Shown: positions 34,982 to 43,219 of the stretch, in pieces
Layout: every line of letters begins with the position of its first letter
Numbering within the stretch: position 1 is the first letter of the stretch
Assembly: GCA_964441025.1 (NCBI GenBank)
Contig: CAYTXG010000002.1
Coordinates: 62,001 to 126,000 of the forward strand
Direction: 5' to 3'
DNA from: JAAZIN01 sp964441025
GTDB taxonomy: Bacteria > Bacillota > Dethiobacteria > DTU022
Length of the DNA stretch: 64,000 nucleotides
Notes under the pieces: generated by a model
Told to the model about the DNA's origin: nothing
What the model saw: only the letters and a program-made list of their open reading frames with translations
Database searches by the model: none
Translations under genes and position numbers: made by a program

Positions 34982-35584
34982 GTGAAGCCCCTGACAGCGC
35001 AGCAGAAGAGGGTTCTTGATTTTATCTCCCGCGAAGTGGCGGAGCGGGGTTATCCCCCGTCGGTGCGCGATATCTGTGCGGCACTCGGTTTCCGCTCCAG
35101 CTCCACGGCTCACCGCTACCTGGCCACACTTGAAGATATGGGCTACCTCGAGCGCGGTGCAGCAAGGTCCCGCGCGATACGTATTGTGGAACGCGACAGC
35201 AGCAGCATGCACTGTCGCTATCTTCCCATCATCGGCAGAATCAGCGCGGGCAAACCTCTGCTTGCCGAAGAGAACCTGGAGGGCTATTTCCCCCTGCCTG
35301 CCGGATTTGCCGCCGGGGGCGAGTATTTTATATTGCGAATAGAGGGCGAAAGCATGTCGGGCGCAGGAATTCACAACGGTGATTTTGTCATTGTGCGCAG
35401 GCAGGAAACAGTGGAAAACGGCGAAATCGCGGCGCTGCTCCTCGGTGAAGAGGCAACGGTGAAGCGCCTGTTTCTGGAAAAGGACTGCTTCCGGCTACAG
35501 CCGGAAAATGACCAGTTTGAAACCATCCTGGCCCGGGAAGTTGAAGTGCTGGGCAAAGTCACCGGCCTGTTCCGCCGTTTCTAA
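34982..35584 (+). CDS. lexA: LexA repressor
   Basis: The SOS repressor, 200 residues. The N-terminal winged helix (about 1-65; PLTAQQKRVLDFI, SVRDICAALGFRSSSTAHRYL) binds operators. The C-terminal S24 peptidase domain cleaves itself between Ala89 and Gly90 (ISAGKP) when RecA is activated, with Ser124 (GESM) and Lys161 (TVKR) as the catalytic dyad. The start is GTG 34982 after GGTGGTGA. It is convergent with the methionine gamma-lyase-like gene. Confidence 0.97.
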   Translation: MKPLTAQQKRVLDFISREVAERGYPPSVRDICAALGFRSSSTAHRYLATLEDMGYLERGAARSRAIRIVERDSSSMHCRYLPIIGRISAGKPLLAEENLEGYFPLPAGFAAGGEYFILRIEGESMSGAGIHNGDFVIVRRQETVENGEIAALLLGEEATVKRLFLEKDCFRLQPENDQFETILAREVEVLGKVTGLFRRF

Positions 35585-35588
35585 CCTG

Positions 35589-35685
35589 ATATCAAGGGGA
35601 CGCACCCTTTATTACATTCTACAGCAGGTGATCTGCCACCCTGGTACATATGTATTATAGATCAGAAGAACCGTCCCCCTGATAT
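35589..35685. repeat. REP-like long inverted repeat between lexA and the lyase gene
   Basis: ATATCAAGGGGACG (35589-35602) and CGTCCCCCTGATAT (35672-35685) pair at 13 of 14 positions around a ~69-nt interior. The GGGGACGG-type arms resemble the short palindromes often scattered in Clostridia. It lies at the junction of two convergent genes, and the right arm codes for the end of the lyase-like protein. Confidence 0.75.
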
Positions 35686-36932
35686 ATGGCTTTGGCAGCG
35701 GAGCAGACGGCCCAGAGGGCGTGCGGCAGGGTCAGGGCGCCCTGCAGGAAGACGGCGTAGGGTTTGCGCAGCGGCCCGTCGGCGGTTAGCTCGGCTGTCG
35801 CCCCCTGGAAGAATGTCCCTGAGGCCATCACCACCTGGTCCGCGTATCCCGGCAGGGGACCCGGCTCCAGGGTGAGGTATGATTCAACGGGCGAGGCCTC
35901 CTGGACAGCCTGGCAGAAGCGCAGCAGTTTATCTTCGCTCCCCAGGGTGATATTCTGCACAATATCGCCGCGGGGCTCCTCACAGCGGGGCCTGACCCGG
36001 TAGCCCATCTCTTCAAAAAGGGCCGCGGCAAAGGCGGCGCTCTTCAGCGCACTTCCCACAAGGGCCGGGGCCATGAAGAGCCCCTGGAAGAAGCTGCGCT
36101 TGCCGGTAAAAGCCCCCAGTTTATCGTAAAGGCCCGGTGCGGTTAATCTCGCAGCTACAAGGCGGATCAGCTCGCGCCTGCCGGCAATGTAGCCACCGCT
36201 GCCGGCCAGCCCCCCGCCGGGGTTCTTGATCAGGGAACCGGCGATGATATCGGCGCCTGCTTCCAGAGGTTCCGCTGTTTCGCTAAATTCACCGTAGCAG
36301 TTGTCCACTGCAATCCAGGCGCCTGGATAGAGCCGGCGCACCTCTCTCACCAGATCCGCAATTCCGGCAACGTTCAGGGCGGGCCGCCCCACATCGTACC
36401 CGGCCGAGCGTTGGATATAGGCCACCCGGGGCTGCAACCCCTTTCCCAGAGATTCCAAATCCGGACAACCCTCACTGCAGAAAGCGGCGTAGCGGCAGCG
36501 GACCCCCCATTCAGCCAGGGTCCCCCTTTCCCGGCCGCTGGTGCCGATGACCGCCTGCATGGTGTCATAAGGCGGCCCTGTGAGGCAGAGCAGCAGATCT
36601 CCGGGGCGGAGCAGCCCGCCCAGGGTTACCGCCAGGGCATGGGTGCCCGATACAATCTGGGGGCGGACTAGGGCCGCCTCCCCCCCAAAAATACGGGCAA
36701 AGGCTCCCTCAAGCTTCTCGCGGCCGCTGTCTCCATAGCCGTAGCCGCTGCTGTCCATAAAGTCCGCCTCACTGAGCTTCTGATCCTGAAGCGCCTCCAG
36801 CACCCGGCGTTGATTGAAAAATACGATACTGTCGATCTTGTCCCATTGCTTTTCCGCCCTCTGCAGCGAGCGCAGCGCCGCCCCCTTCAGCTTTTCAGGC
36901 AGCTCCATGCAGCGGAGCCACTGCTCAGACAT
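35655..36932 (-). CDS. Methionine gamma-lyase family PLP enzyme (aluminium-resistance protein/YnbB)
   Basis: A PLP-dependent fold-type I protein of about 425 residues, family Met_gamma_lyase (PF06838), known as YnbB in Bacillus. GSGYGYGD-like DSSGYGYGDSGREKLE, the VSGTHALAVTLGGLLRPGDLLL cofactor segment, and the candidate PLP-Lys in GSLIKNPGGG are visible. Natural substrate is not established despite the name. It starts at 36932, overlapping the hflX stop by eight bases with GGAGAAGAG upstream, as hflX-ynbB in Bacillus. The last nine or so codons (QGDGSSDL end) lie inside the inverted repeat, so the native tail was probably replaced. Confidence 0.9.
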   Translation of the reverse strand: MSEQWLRCMELPEKLKGAALRSLQRAEKQWDKIDSIVFFNQRRVLEALQDQKLSEADFMDSSGYGYGDSGREKLEGAFARIFGGEAALVRPQIVSGTHALAVTLGGLLRPGDLLLCLTGPPYDTMQAVIGTSGRERGTLAEWGVRCRYAAFCSEGCPDLESLGKGLQPRVAYIQRSAGYDVGRPALNVAGIADLVREVRRLYPGAWIAVDNCYGEFSETAEPLEAGADIIAGSLIKNPGGGLAGSGGYIAGRRELIRLVAARLTAPGLYDKLGAFTGKRSFFQGLFMAPALVGSALKSAAFAAALFEEMGYRVRPRCEEPRGDIVQNITLGSEDKLLRFCQAVQEASPVESYLTLEPGPLPGYADQVVMASGTFFQGATAELTADGPLRKPYAVFLQGALTLPHALWAVCSAAKAIYQGDGSSDL

Positions 36933-38229
36933 CACTCTTCTCCGCCTCCCCGGGCTTGCCCGGCGGGGTTTCCCCTTTGGGCGGCCTGTTGTAAGGCGCC
37001 AGTTTTCTCGAGAGAGAGGGGCCCACCTGCGCCTCAACCTCGATGCAGCAGGTGCGGTACTGCAGGCCCAGCAGGCTTCCCGAGCGCCTGATCTGCTCCA
37101 ACAGGGCTCCCTGACGGTAGGGCAGGAATGCTTTTACCTTTTCACTCCGCCCGTCGATGATCCGGGCCAGCGCTTCATTCAGCAAGGAGAGGCCCTCTCC
37201 TACCCGGGCCGACAGAAAGCAGGCTCCCGGATATTCGCGCTCCAGAAAGGGCCGCTCCGCCGTGCTCTCCGCAAGGTCGATCTTGTTGAAAACAAGGAGT
37301 TCCCTCTCTTCATACCCGGGATCCAGCCGGGAGAGGTGGCGGCGCACAATTTCTATCTGCGCCTGGTATTGGGAATGGCTTATATCGACAACATGGAGCA
37401 GGATGTCGGCGGCCGCAATCTCTTCCAGGGTGGCCTGAAAAGCGGCCACTAGCTGTTTTGGCAGATGGCGGATAAAGCCCACTGTGTCTGCGAAGAGGAT
37501 CATCCTGCCGTCTTCCAGCCGGCCTCGCCTGACGGAGGGATCCAGGGTGGCGAAGAGCTTATCTTCGGTGTACAGCTCCGCCCCGGTAAGGGCGTTCAGG
37601 AGAGTTGATTTGCCGGCGTTGGTATAGCCCACCAGACCGGCCACAGGGTAGCGGTTGCGCCGGCGCTGCTGCCGGTGAAGAGCGCGGTGGCGGCGCAGGG
37701 CGCTGATCTCGCGTTCCAGATCGCCCGTTCGCTTCCGGATGGTGCGGCGGTCCACTTCGAGCTGCGTCTCACCGGGGCCGCGCGTGCCGATACCGCCGCC
37801 GAGCCGGGAGAGCTGGCTGCCCAGCCCTGTCAGGCGCGGCAGCAGGTAGTGCAGCTGGGCCAGTTCAACCTGAAGCTTCCCCGCGCGGGAGCGGGCCCGC
37901 CGGGCAAATATGTCCAGGATCAGGGCGGTACGGTCCACGATCTTCACATCGAGCCTGCGGTCCAGGTTGCGTACCTGGGAGGGCGAAAGCTCATCGTTGA
38001 AGATGACCACTCCGGCTCCTGACAGTTCAACGGCTTCCCCCAGCTCCTGCACCTTGCCCTTGCCGATATAATAAGCGGGATCCGGGGCTGCACGCCGCTG
38101 CACCATCATCGAAAGAACCTCTGCCCCCGCCGTTTCCGCCAGAAGCGCCAGCTCCTCCATGGCCGCCTCAATCCCCGGCTCCCCCCCCGCCCTGTCCAAT
38201 CCAACGAGTATCGCCTTTTCTAAAACCAG
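36925..38229 (-). CDS. hflX: GTPase HflX
   Basis: A ribosome-associated GTPase that splits stalled or heat-damaged ribosomes. The N-terminal nucleotide-binding HflX domain has YYIGKGKVQEL and IFNDELSPSQ, then the Gly-rich linker GGIGTRGPGETQLE and helical region, then the G domain with G1 GYTNAGKST, G3 DTVGF and G4 NKID. The C-terminus is a Pro/Lys-rich tail. No ATG is well placed: TTG 38199 would remove the usual KAILVGL strand. CTG 38229 keeps it and has GGGAGGT about 10 bases upstream, so I extend to there. It is followed by the lyase-like gene in the same operon. Confidence 0.93.
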   Translation of the reverse strand: MVLEKAILVGLDRAGGEPGIEAAMEELALLAETAGAEVLSMMVQRRAAPDPAYYIGKGKVQELGEAVELSGAGVVIFNDELSPSQVRNLDRRLDVKIVDRTALILDIFARRARSRAGKLQVELAQLHYLLPRLTGLGSQLSRLGGGIGTRGPGETQLEVDRRTIRKRTGDLEREISALRRHRALHRQQRRRNRYPVAGLVGYTNAGKSTLLNALTGAELYTEDKLFATLDPSVRRGRLEDGRMILFADTVGFIRHLPKQLVAAFQATLEEIAAADILLHVVDISHSQYQAQIEIVRRHLSRLDPGYEERELLVFNKIDLAESTAERPFLEREYPGACFLSARVGEGLSLLNEALARIIDGRSEKVKAFLPYRQGALLEQIRRSGSLLGLQYRTCCIEVEAQVGPSLSRKLAPYNRPPKGETPPGKPGEAEKSDV

Positions 38230-38279
38230 TTTAGCAATTACCTCCCGGAGATCTTTTGTTTAGTTTACGCCGCGGCCGC

Positions 38280-39635
38280 TTAAGTGATGACCCTTTCCGA
38301 GTCGCTGCTGCAGTCGAAACAGCGGTAATCGTCGCCGGCGCGATCCTGCAGGTGGATAAAATCAAAATCGCCGCCGCCCCTGCCCAGCAGATCGCTGTAA
38401 GCGGCGCGCGCCTCCTCCCGGCAGCCGGCGCAGCTGTACAGAGGGATGCTGATACAGAGAACGCGGCATCCGCCGCCGCCGGCATGGACCGCCGCCGAAT
38501 CAATAATCCGGTAGGAGCTGCAATCGCCGCAGAGACTCTGCCTGATCTTCTGGTTCTCGTTTATATTATCCGTGTCGTAGAAGATCCGCCTGGAGGTGCT
38601 GAAAAATTCTTCGCCCTCTTCCTGCGGGGCGGCCTGTTCCTCCTGGCGGCGGCGAAAATTCCCCAGCTGCAGATCAATGATTTTTTTTAGCCGGGCCAAA
38701 TTGTCCGGATTTTCATGGTAAGAGATGCGCCCGTAATCCGGTTCGCGCAGGTTGCAGTGATCTATACCGGCCATGGCCATGATCAGGGCCAGGTTAATGT
38801 AAGGCAGAGCAGTCTCAACAGAATAGCCCCCTTCCAGAACGGCAATATGGGGAGCCAGCCTGCGGTTAAGCTCGGCATAGCCTGAGGCTGTAAAGAGCAT
38901 ATTGGCCAGAGGATCGCTGTAATGATTATCCTGTCCCGCCGAATTTACCACCAGCTCCGGTTTAAATTCCTCCAGCAGCGGCAAGATCAGGTGATCAAGG
39001 GCGTACAGGATCTGCTCGTCGGCGGTATAAGGGGCCAGCGGTACATTGATCGTTGATCCCTTCGCCGGTGGCCAGCCCAGCTCATCCACAAAGCCGCTTC
39101 CCGGGTACAGAGTCCGCCCGTCCTGGTGAAATGAAATGAAGAGAACATCGGGATCATGGTAGTAGATCTCCTGCGTGCCGTCGCCGTGGTGTACATCCGT
39201 ATCGACAATGGCGATCCGGCGCAGCTTGTACTTGCGGCGCAGATATTCAATCATGATGGCCTCATTGTTGATATTGCAGAAGCCACGGTTGCCGTGGGCA
39301 ACGGTCATGGCATGGTGGCCCGGGGGCCTGATGATGGCAAAGCCGTTCTTCACCTCGCCCTCCATATAGGCTTCGCCCATGACTATGGCCCCGCCGGCAG
39401 AGACAAAATGGGCCTCTGAAGCGATTGCCTCCACTGTGGGGATGCAAAAATGAACGCGGGCGATATCCCTGGGCGAAGCCAGCTTCGGCTGGTATTCCCT
39501 GATCTGGGGCAGATCCATGATCCCCTCTTCAAAGATCTGATCCCGCGTGTACAGAAGCCTTTCCTCGCGTTCGGGGTGAGTAGGCGAAATGGCCCAGTCA
39601 AAAGCGGGGAAAAAAAGCACACCCGTCGGTTTCAT
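38280..39635 (-). CDS. Histone-deacetylase-like amidohydrolase with Cys-rich C-terminal extension
   Basis: About 451 residues. The arginase/deacetylase-fold domain (about 1-335) resembles AcuC and acetylpolyamine amidohydrolases: tandem His in PPGHHAM (about 107-108), zinc ligands Asp147 and His149 in DTDVHHGDGTQ, the third Asp in SAGQDNHYSD, and the Tyr in LEGGYS. Class members remove acetyl groups from Lys, polyamines or other amides. Beyond about residue 365 comes an unusual extension with CGDC, CISIPLYSCAGC and CFDC, likely a zinc ribbon. ATG 39635 overlaps the stop of the upstream hydantoinase-like gene (TGATG), so the two are coupled. The physiological substrate is unknown. Confidence 0.88.
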   Translation of the reverse strand: MKPTGVLFFPAFDWAISPTHPEREERLLYTRDQIFEEGIMDLPQIREYQPKLASPRDIARVHFCIPTVEAIASEAHFVSAGGAIVMGEAYMEGEVKNGFAIIRPPGHHAMTVAHGNRGFCNINNEAIMIEYLRRKYKLRRIAIVDTDVHHGDGTQEIYYHDPDVLFISFHQDGRTLYPGSGFVDELGWPPAKGSTINVPLAPYTADEQILYALDHLILPLLEEFKPELVVNSAGQDNHYSDPLANMLFTASGYAELNRRLAPHIAVLEGGYSVETALPYINLALIMAMAGIDHCNLREPDYGRISYHENPDNLARLKKIIDLQLGNFRRRQEEQAAPQEEGEEFFSTSRRIFYDTDNINENQKIRQSLCGDCSSYRIIDSAAVHAGGGGCRVLCISIPLYSCAGCREEARAAYSDLLGRGGGDFDFIHLQDRAGDDYRCFDCSSDSERVIT

Positions 39636-41314
39636 CAGTTCACCCCCTGAAATTCCTCGATCAGGCCCGGAGCAACCTGCACGCATACTTGGAATATCTT
39701 GCCAACCCTGCTCCACCCGCGGATCATATTAAACTGCTCGGCCTGGTCCACGCGCGCCTCCTGCGCATAGCCGTCGGCATCCATGTCCCCTGCCAGCCGG
39801 GCCAGATGCGCCAGGGCCAGCTCCTCCGCATCGGCCAGCTGGAAAGCGGAGGGGTTCCGGATTGTTCCCTCTTCGCCTCCTTGATCTATGACAAAACGCT
39901 CCTGCTGTGTATCGGCATATAGATGCACCGCCAGGGTCGGCCTGGCCACAGCGGCCCCCAGGGCATTGCCCACCGGCGCCAGCCGGTGCACTGTAAAGGG
40001 AACCCCGATCCTCTCCGCCAGCAGCGGCACCATCTGCCCGGCCGCCGCCCCGATACCGATGAGCTTCTCCAGCTTGAAACTGCGCCGGTGCACGATTTCC
40101 CAGACCTTGTAAGCCGGTTCATTTTCCCATTCGCGGAACATCTCCTGGACGAGCGCATGCAGCCGGCAAACAACCTGCTCCACTACAGTGGCGGACAGCT
40201 CTTTCGGGGTCATGCTGCAGGATGACGCCAGCCCGGCAATTGCAGATTCGCTACGTGCGGCCTCGCCTGTATTCAATCCTGCATAGAAGTTGAAAGCATC
40301 GGTCACCGCCGGAGCCGGGCCGCCGAAGCAGGCCGCCGGTCCCAGCCTCTCGGAGGAAATTTCGACCCCTCCCCCGGCGCATTTCAGCACACAGTCGCCG
40401 CCCAGGGCCAGCGAGCGCAGGGCCAGGGCATGAATATGGGTGAGACGTCCGTCTATGCAGGCCCCCCTGGAGGCATGCAGCGGCTCCCCTTCTATGAGCA
40501 GGGCGATATCCGAGGTGCTCCCCCCGATATCGATCATAACCGCATTCTCCTTGCCCCGGCTCATGGCCACTGCTCCCATGGTGCTGGCGGCAGGTCCTGA
40601 ATAAGCTGTCTCCAAAGGCCTCTGCAGAGATGCCTGAAGGGGCATGGTCCCGCCGTCGGCCTTAAGAATCTCCACGGGGGCGGTGAGCGAGCGCTTGTGC
40701 ACCGCCTCCTTGACCTGCAAAGCAAATTCGTTCCACCTGGGTGCCGTCATGGCGCTGAAATAGGCAGTTGCCGCCCGGCGGGGAAAATTCAGGCGATCTG
40801 CGGTTTCGCTACCAAGGATCACCTCCGCCTCGGGATAGCTGCTGCGGATAATTCCGGCGATTCTCTGTTCAATGCTGCGATTGCGATGCGAAAACTTTGC
40901 AGCAACGGCAATGTGCCGGATCTTCTTTTTACGAATATCCCCGATAACTGTCTTGAGCTCTGTTCCCGAGATCTCTTCGGTGATATTGCCCCTGAAATCA
41001 ATGTTTCCCTGCAGAAAATAAGTATCCGGCGCCATCTTAAAAAAACTGAATGGCAGCCCCCTTCCAGGGACAAGAAGCAGCGCTGTCCGGACACCGCTCT
41101 GCGTGGCCAGCAGGTTCGTGACCAGGGTGGTGCTGATCACCAGCCGCCGCACCCCCGCCGGATCCAGCCCTTCTAGAAGCCCGTCCAGCACCTCCAGTAT
41201 ATTTGCCGTCAGCCCGCTGCTGTTGCGGGGCCTTTTGATGCTCCTCTCCATGGCCCCCTGTTGGATCAATACACCATCGGTGGAGGTGCCGCCCACATCT
41301 ATACCCAGAAGCAT
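39635..41314 (-). CDS. Hydantoinase/oxoprolinase family protein
   Basis: About 559 residues of the hydantoinase A / 5-oxoprolinase superfamily, an ASKHA-type ATPase fold that opens cyclic amides with ATP. The N-terminal domain begins LLGIDVGGTSTDGVL; the second phosphate-binding segment is VMIDIGGSTSDIALL; GGDCVLKCAGGG and GIGAAAGQMVPLLAERIG follow. No hydantoinase B partner is adjacent. ATG 41314 is preceded by AGGTGG; an ATG at 41332 is also in frame. The HDAC-like gene is coupled to its stop. The pair suggests sequential action on an acylated or cyclic amide, an inference only. Confidence 0.88.
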   Translation of the reverse strand: MLLGIDVGGTSTDGVLIQQGAMERSIKRPRNSSGLTANILEVLDGLLEGLDPAGVRRLVISTTLVTNLLATQSGVRTALLLVPGRGLPFSFFKMAPDTYFLQGNIDFRGNITEEISGTELKTVIGDIRKKKIRHIAVAAKFSHRNRSIEQRIAGIIRSSYPEAEVILGSETADRLNFPRRAATAYFSAMTAPRWNEFALQVKEAVHKRSLTAPVEILKADGGTMPLQASLQRPLETAYSGPAASTMGAVAMSRGKENAVMIDIGGSTSDIALLIEGEPLHASRGACIDGRLTHIHALALRSLALGGDCVLKCAGGGVEISSERLGPAACFGGPAPAVTDAFNFYAGLNTGEAARSESAIAGLASSCSMTPKELSATVVEQVVCRLHALVQEMFREWENEPAYKVWEIVHRRSFKLEKLIGIGAAAGQMVPLLAERIGVPFTVHRLAPVGNALGAAVARPTLAVHLYADTQQERFVIDQGGEEGTIRNPSAFQLADAEELALAHLARLAGDMDADGYAQEARVDQAEQFNMIRGWSRVGKIFQVCVQVAPGLIEEFQGVN

Positions 41315-41404
41315 CCGCAGACCACCTTCCATAAAATCATCTTATTACTATTTTACCACATATCCCCCCCCTTGCGGTGTCAGCCACCTCCCGCTTCCAC
41401 TACT

Positions 41405-41484
41405 CCCCTTTGGTGCCAGGCACCGTGCGCTACTAAAATAGACAGATTTGTCCCCTTTGGTGCCAGGCACCGTGCGCTACTAAA
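41405..41484. repeat. Two tandem copies of a GGTGCCAGGCACC palindromic repeat
   Basis: A 33-base unit (CCCCTTT, then the palindrome GGTGCCAGGCACC, then GTGCGCTACTAAA) occurs at 41405-41437 and 41452-41484, period 47. The bases after each copy are also related (ACAGATTT, ACAGGTTT). The site is between divergent genes. A related pair with GGTGCCTGGCACC lies at 52284-52333. Confidence 0.9.
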
Positions 41485-41583
41485 GTGACAGGTTTATGGA
41501 AAAAGGATTTTGCTGCGGTCTAAAGAATTAAGCATAGACCGGAGGAACCCCTTGCGGGCGGGCAGCCGGCCTACTACACGAAG

Positions 41584-42294
41584 ATGAAGCGCGGTAATAA
41601 CATGATCAAGCAAGAGCTGCAGCAGGGGCTGAAAGATGCGTTTCCCGTTGTCCTTGGGTATGTGCCGCTGGGGTTTGCCTTTGGCGTGCTGGCAAAAGAC
41701 TCGGGGCTCTCTGTTTTCCAGGCCGCCTCCATGTCGGCCCTCTGCCTCACCGGAGCGGGCCAGCTTATCGCCGTGGGCATGTTCAAAGCCGGCGGATCCA
41801 TCATTGCCATACTGCTGACGAACCTTCTCGTTAACCTGCGCTATGCCCTTTTTGCCGCCTCCACGGTGCCGCACCTGAAAAATAGAATTCCTCCCGCCGC
41901 CGCCACCGCTCTCTCCTTCTTTTTAACGGACGAGATCTATGCCGTCTCCATGAACCGCTACCGGACCCACCATGCCTCGGCCTGCTATATGATCGGCCTG
42001 GCCCTTCCCTCCTATATAAGCTGGGGCGCCAGCACCCTGGCCGGTGCGCTTCTTGGCTCCCTGATCACCAGCACGGAGCAGCTGGGAATGAACTTTGCCC
42101 TGCCAGCCATGTACATCTCCCTGCTGATCATGATGATCCGGCGTAGATCCCATCTCTACGCCGCTCTGGGCGCCGCTCTGATCGCACTTGTAGTGGGCCA
42201 TTTCTTCCCTCCCACCATGAGCAACAATTTCAATATCATCGTGGCCGCCTTTACAGGGGCAACACTGGGGGTTATTCTTAATGAACGCAGCTGA
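41584..42294 (+). CDS. azlC: AzlC family branched-chain amino acid exporter subunit
   Basis: A membrane protein of up to 236 residues with about six to eight hydrophobic segments, the large subunit of an AzlCD exporter. PVVLGYVPLGFAFGVLA, GAGQLIAVGMF and the NLRYALFAASTVPHL segment are typical. AzlCD-type pairs export branched-chain amino acids or analogues such as 4-azaleucine. The start is ATG 41584 or ATG 41602 (MIKQELQQG); neither has a strong ribosome site. It lies on the opposite strand to its neighbours, suggesting insertion into the hfq-hflX block. Confidence 0.92.
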   Translation: MKRGNNMIKQELQQGLKDAFPVVLGYVPLGFAFGVLAKDSGLSVFQAASMSALCLTGAGQLIAVGMFKAGGSIIAILLTNLLVNLRYALFAASTVPHLKNRIPPAAATALSFFLTDEIYAVSMNRYRTHHASACYMIGLALPSYISWGASTLAGALLGSLITSTEQLGMNFALPAMYISLLIMMIRRRSHLYAALGAALIALVVGHFFPPTMSNNFNIIVAAFTGATLGVILNERS

Positions 42295-42607
42295 TGTCTG
42301 GCCCATGATTGTGGGGGTGGCACTCGTCAGCATGGCGCCGCGGCTCCTGCCGGTAGCCTTCTTCTCACGCTTTAAAATGCCGCCCTGGCTTGAGAACTGG
42401 CTCTCCTTCGTCGCCCCTGCCGTCCTCGGCGCCCTTACCGCTGTAAGTATCCTCGCCCCTTCAGGCGCCATTGATCTTTGTGCGGGCAACCTCTACCTCT
42501 GGGCCTCCCTGCCCACCCTTGCCGTGGGATTGAAGTCAAAAAGCATCTTTTTAACCTTGATCGCAGGGATTTTAACCATGGCCCTTCTGGTTTACTTCCT
42601 GGGATAA
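42281..42607 (+). CDS. azlD: AzlD family branched-chain amino acid exporter subunit
   Basis: A 108-residue protein with four hydrophobic segments, the small AzlD partner. MAPRLLPVAFF and the final VGLKSKSIFLTLIAGI segment are family features. It overlaps azlC by 14 bases, so the two subunits are made together. Its 3' end overlaps that of the convergent GTPase-like gene by 36 bases. Confidence 0.9.
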   Translation: MNAADVWPMIVGVALVSMAPRLLPVAFFSRFKMPPWLENWLSFVAPAVLGALTAVSILAPSGAIDLCAGNLYLWASLPTLAVGLKSKSIFLTLIAGILTMALLVYFLG

Positions 42608-43219
42608 CTGGCCTCCCCGCGAGGATACCCGGTCCAGGATGGCGCTCCGCAACCCGGGAAATCCGGCTCTCGTTACCGATGAAATAAACAGCATATTCCC
42701 TGGAGCGGCAAAGTTCTCCCTTTCGTAAGCGTCTTCAAGAAGATCGGACTTGCTGCCGATGACCAGGAAATACTTGCCCCGGCCCCGGCAGTAATCGGCA
42801 AGGTGGCGGGCGGTGGATTCATCGAATTCCAGGCGGGCGGGGTCGCGGCAGCTCAGATCGATGAACTGCAAGATCATCCCGGCGCCCTCAATAGCCTGCA
42901 GAGTTAGCAGAAGCCTGGTGCGCTCGAAAGGCGGCAGCGGGAACCGTTCTTTGAGGGAGGCGGTGTCGGTGATTGCAATGCGTCTGCCGGGGCGCTGCAT
43001 AAGGTGGACGGCAAAGGTGCGCACCATCCCGCCGGAGCTCCTCCCGTTACTCACCATCAGCTTTCTGGCGGCGTCAGGTGAAATAGCGCCCCTCCCCACG
43101 CCCGTTCTGCCGGTTTCGCTGTAGCTCAATGAGCGTGCGCCCAGGTATTCGGCAAAATTGATACAGAAAAGGGTTTTCCCGGAACGGGCAGCTCCGACAA
43201 CAACCATGGACAAGTTCAT
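42572..43219 (-). CDS. Small P-loop GTPase-like protein coupled to spoVK
   Basis: A 215-residue P-loop protein with Walker A GAARSGKT at about 9-16. A DTAS segment stands where small GTPases have DxxG, and GSKSDLLED stands for NKxD, so it is a diverged TRAFAC-like GTPase. I do not recognise a named family. Its ATG overlaps the stop of the spoVK-like AAA gene by four bases, implying coupled synthesis and a shared job in sporulation or membrane-associated remodelling; that is inference. Confidence 0.75.
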   Translation of the reverse strand: MNLSMVVVGAARSGKTLFCINFAEYLGARSLSYSETGRTGVGRGAISPDAARKLMVSNGRSSGGMVRTFAVHLMQRPGRRIAITDTASLKERFPLPPFERTRLLLTLQAIEGAGMILQFIDLSCRDPARLEFDESTARHLADYCRGRGKYFLVIGSKSDLLEDAYERENFAAPGNMLFISSVTRAGFPGLRSAILDRVSSRGGQLSQEVNQKGHG

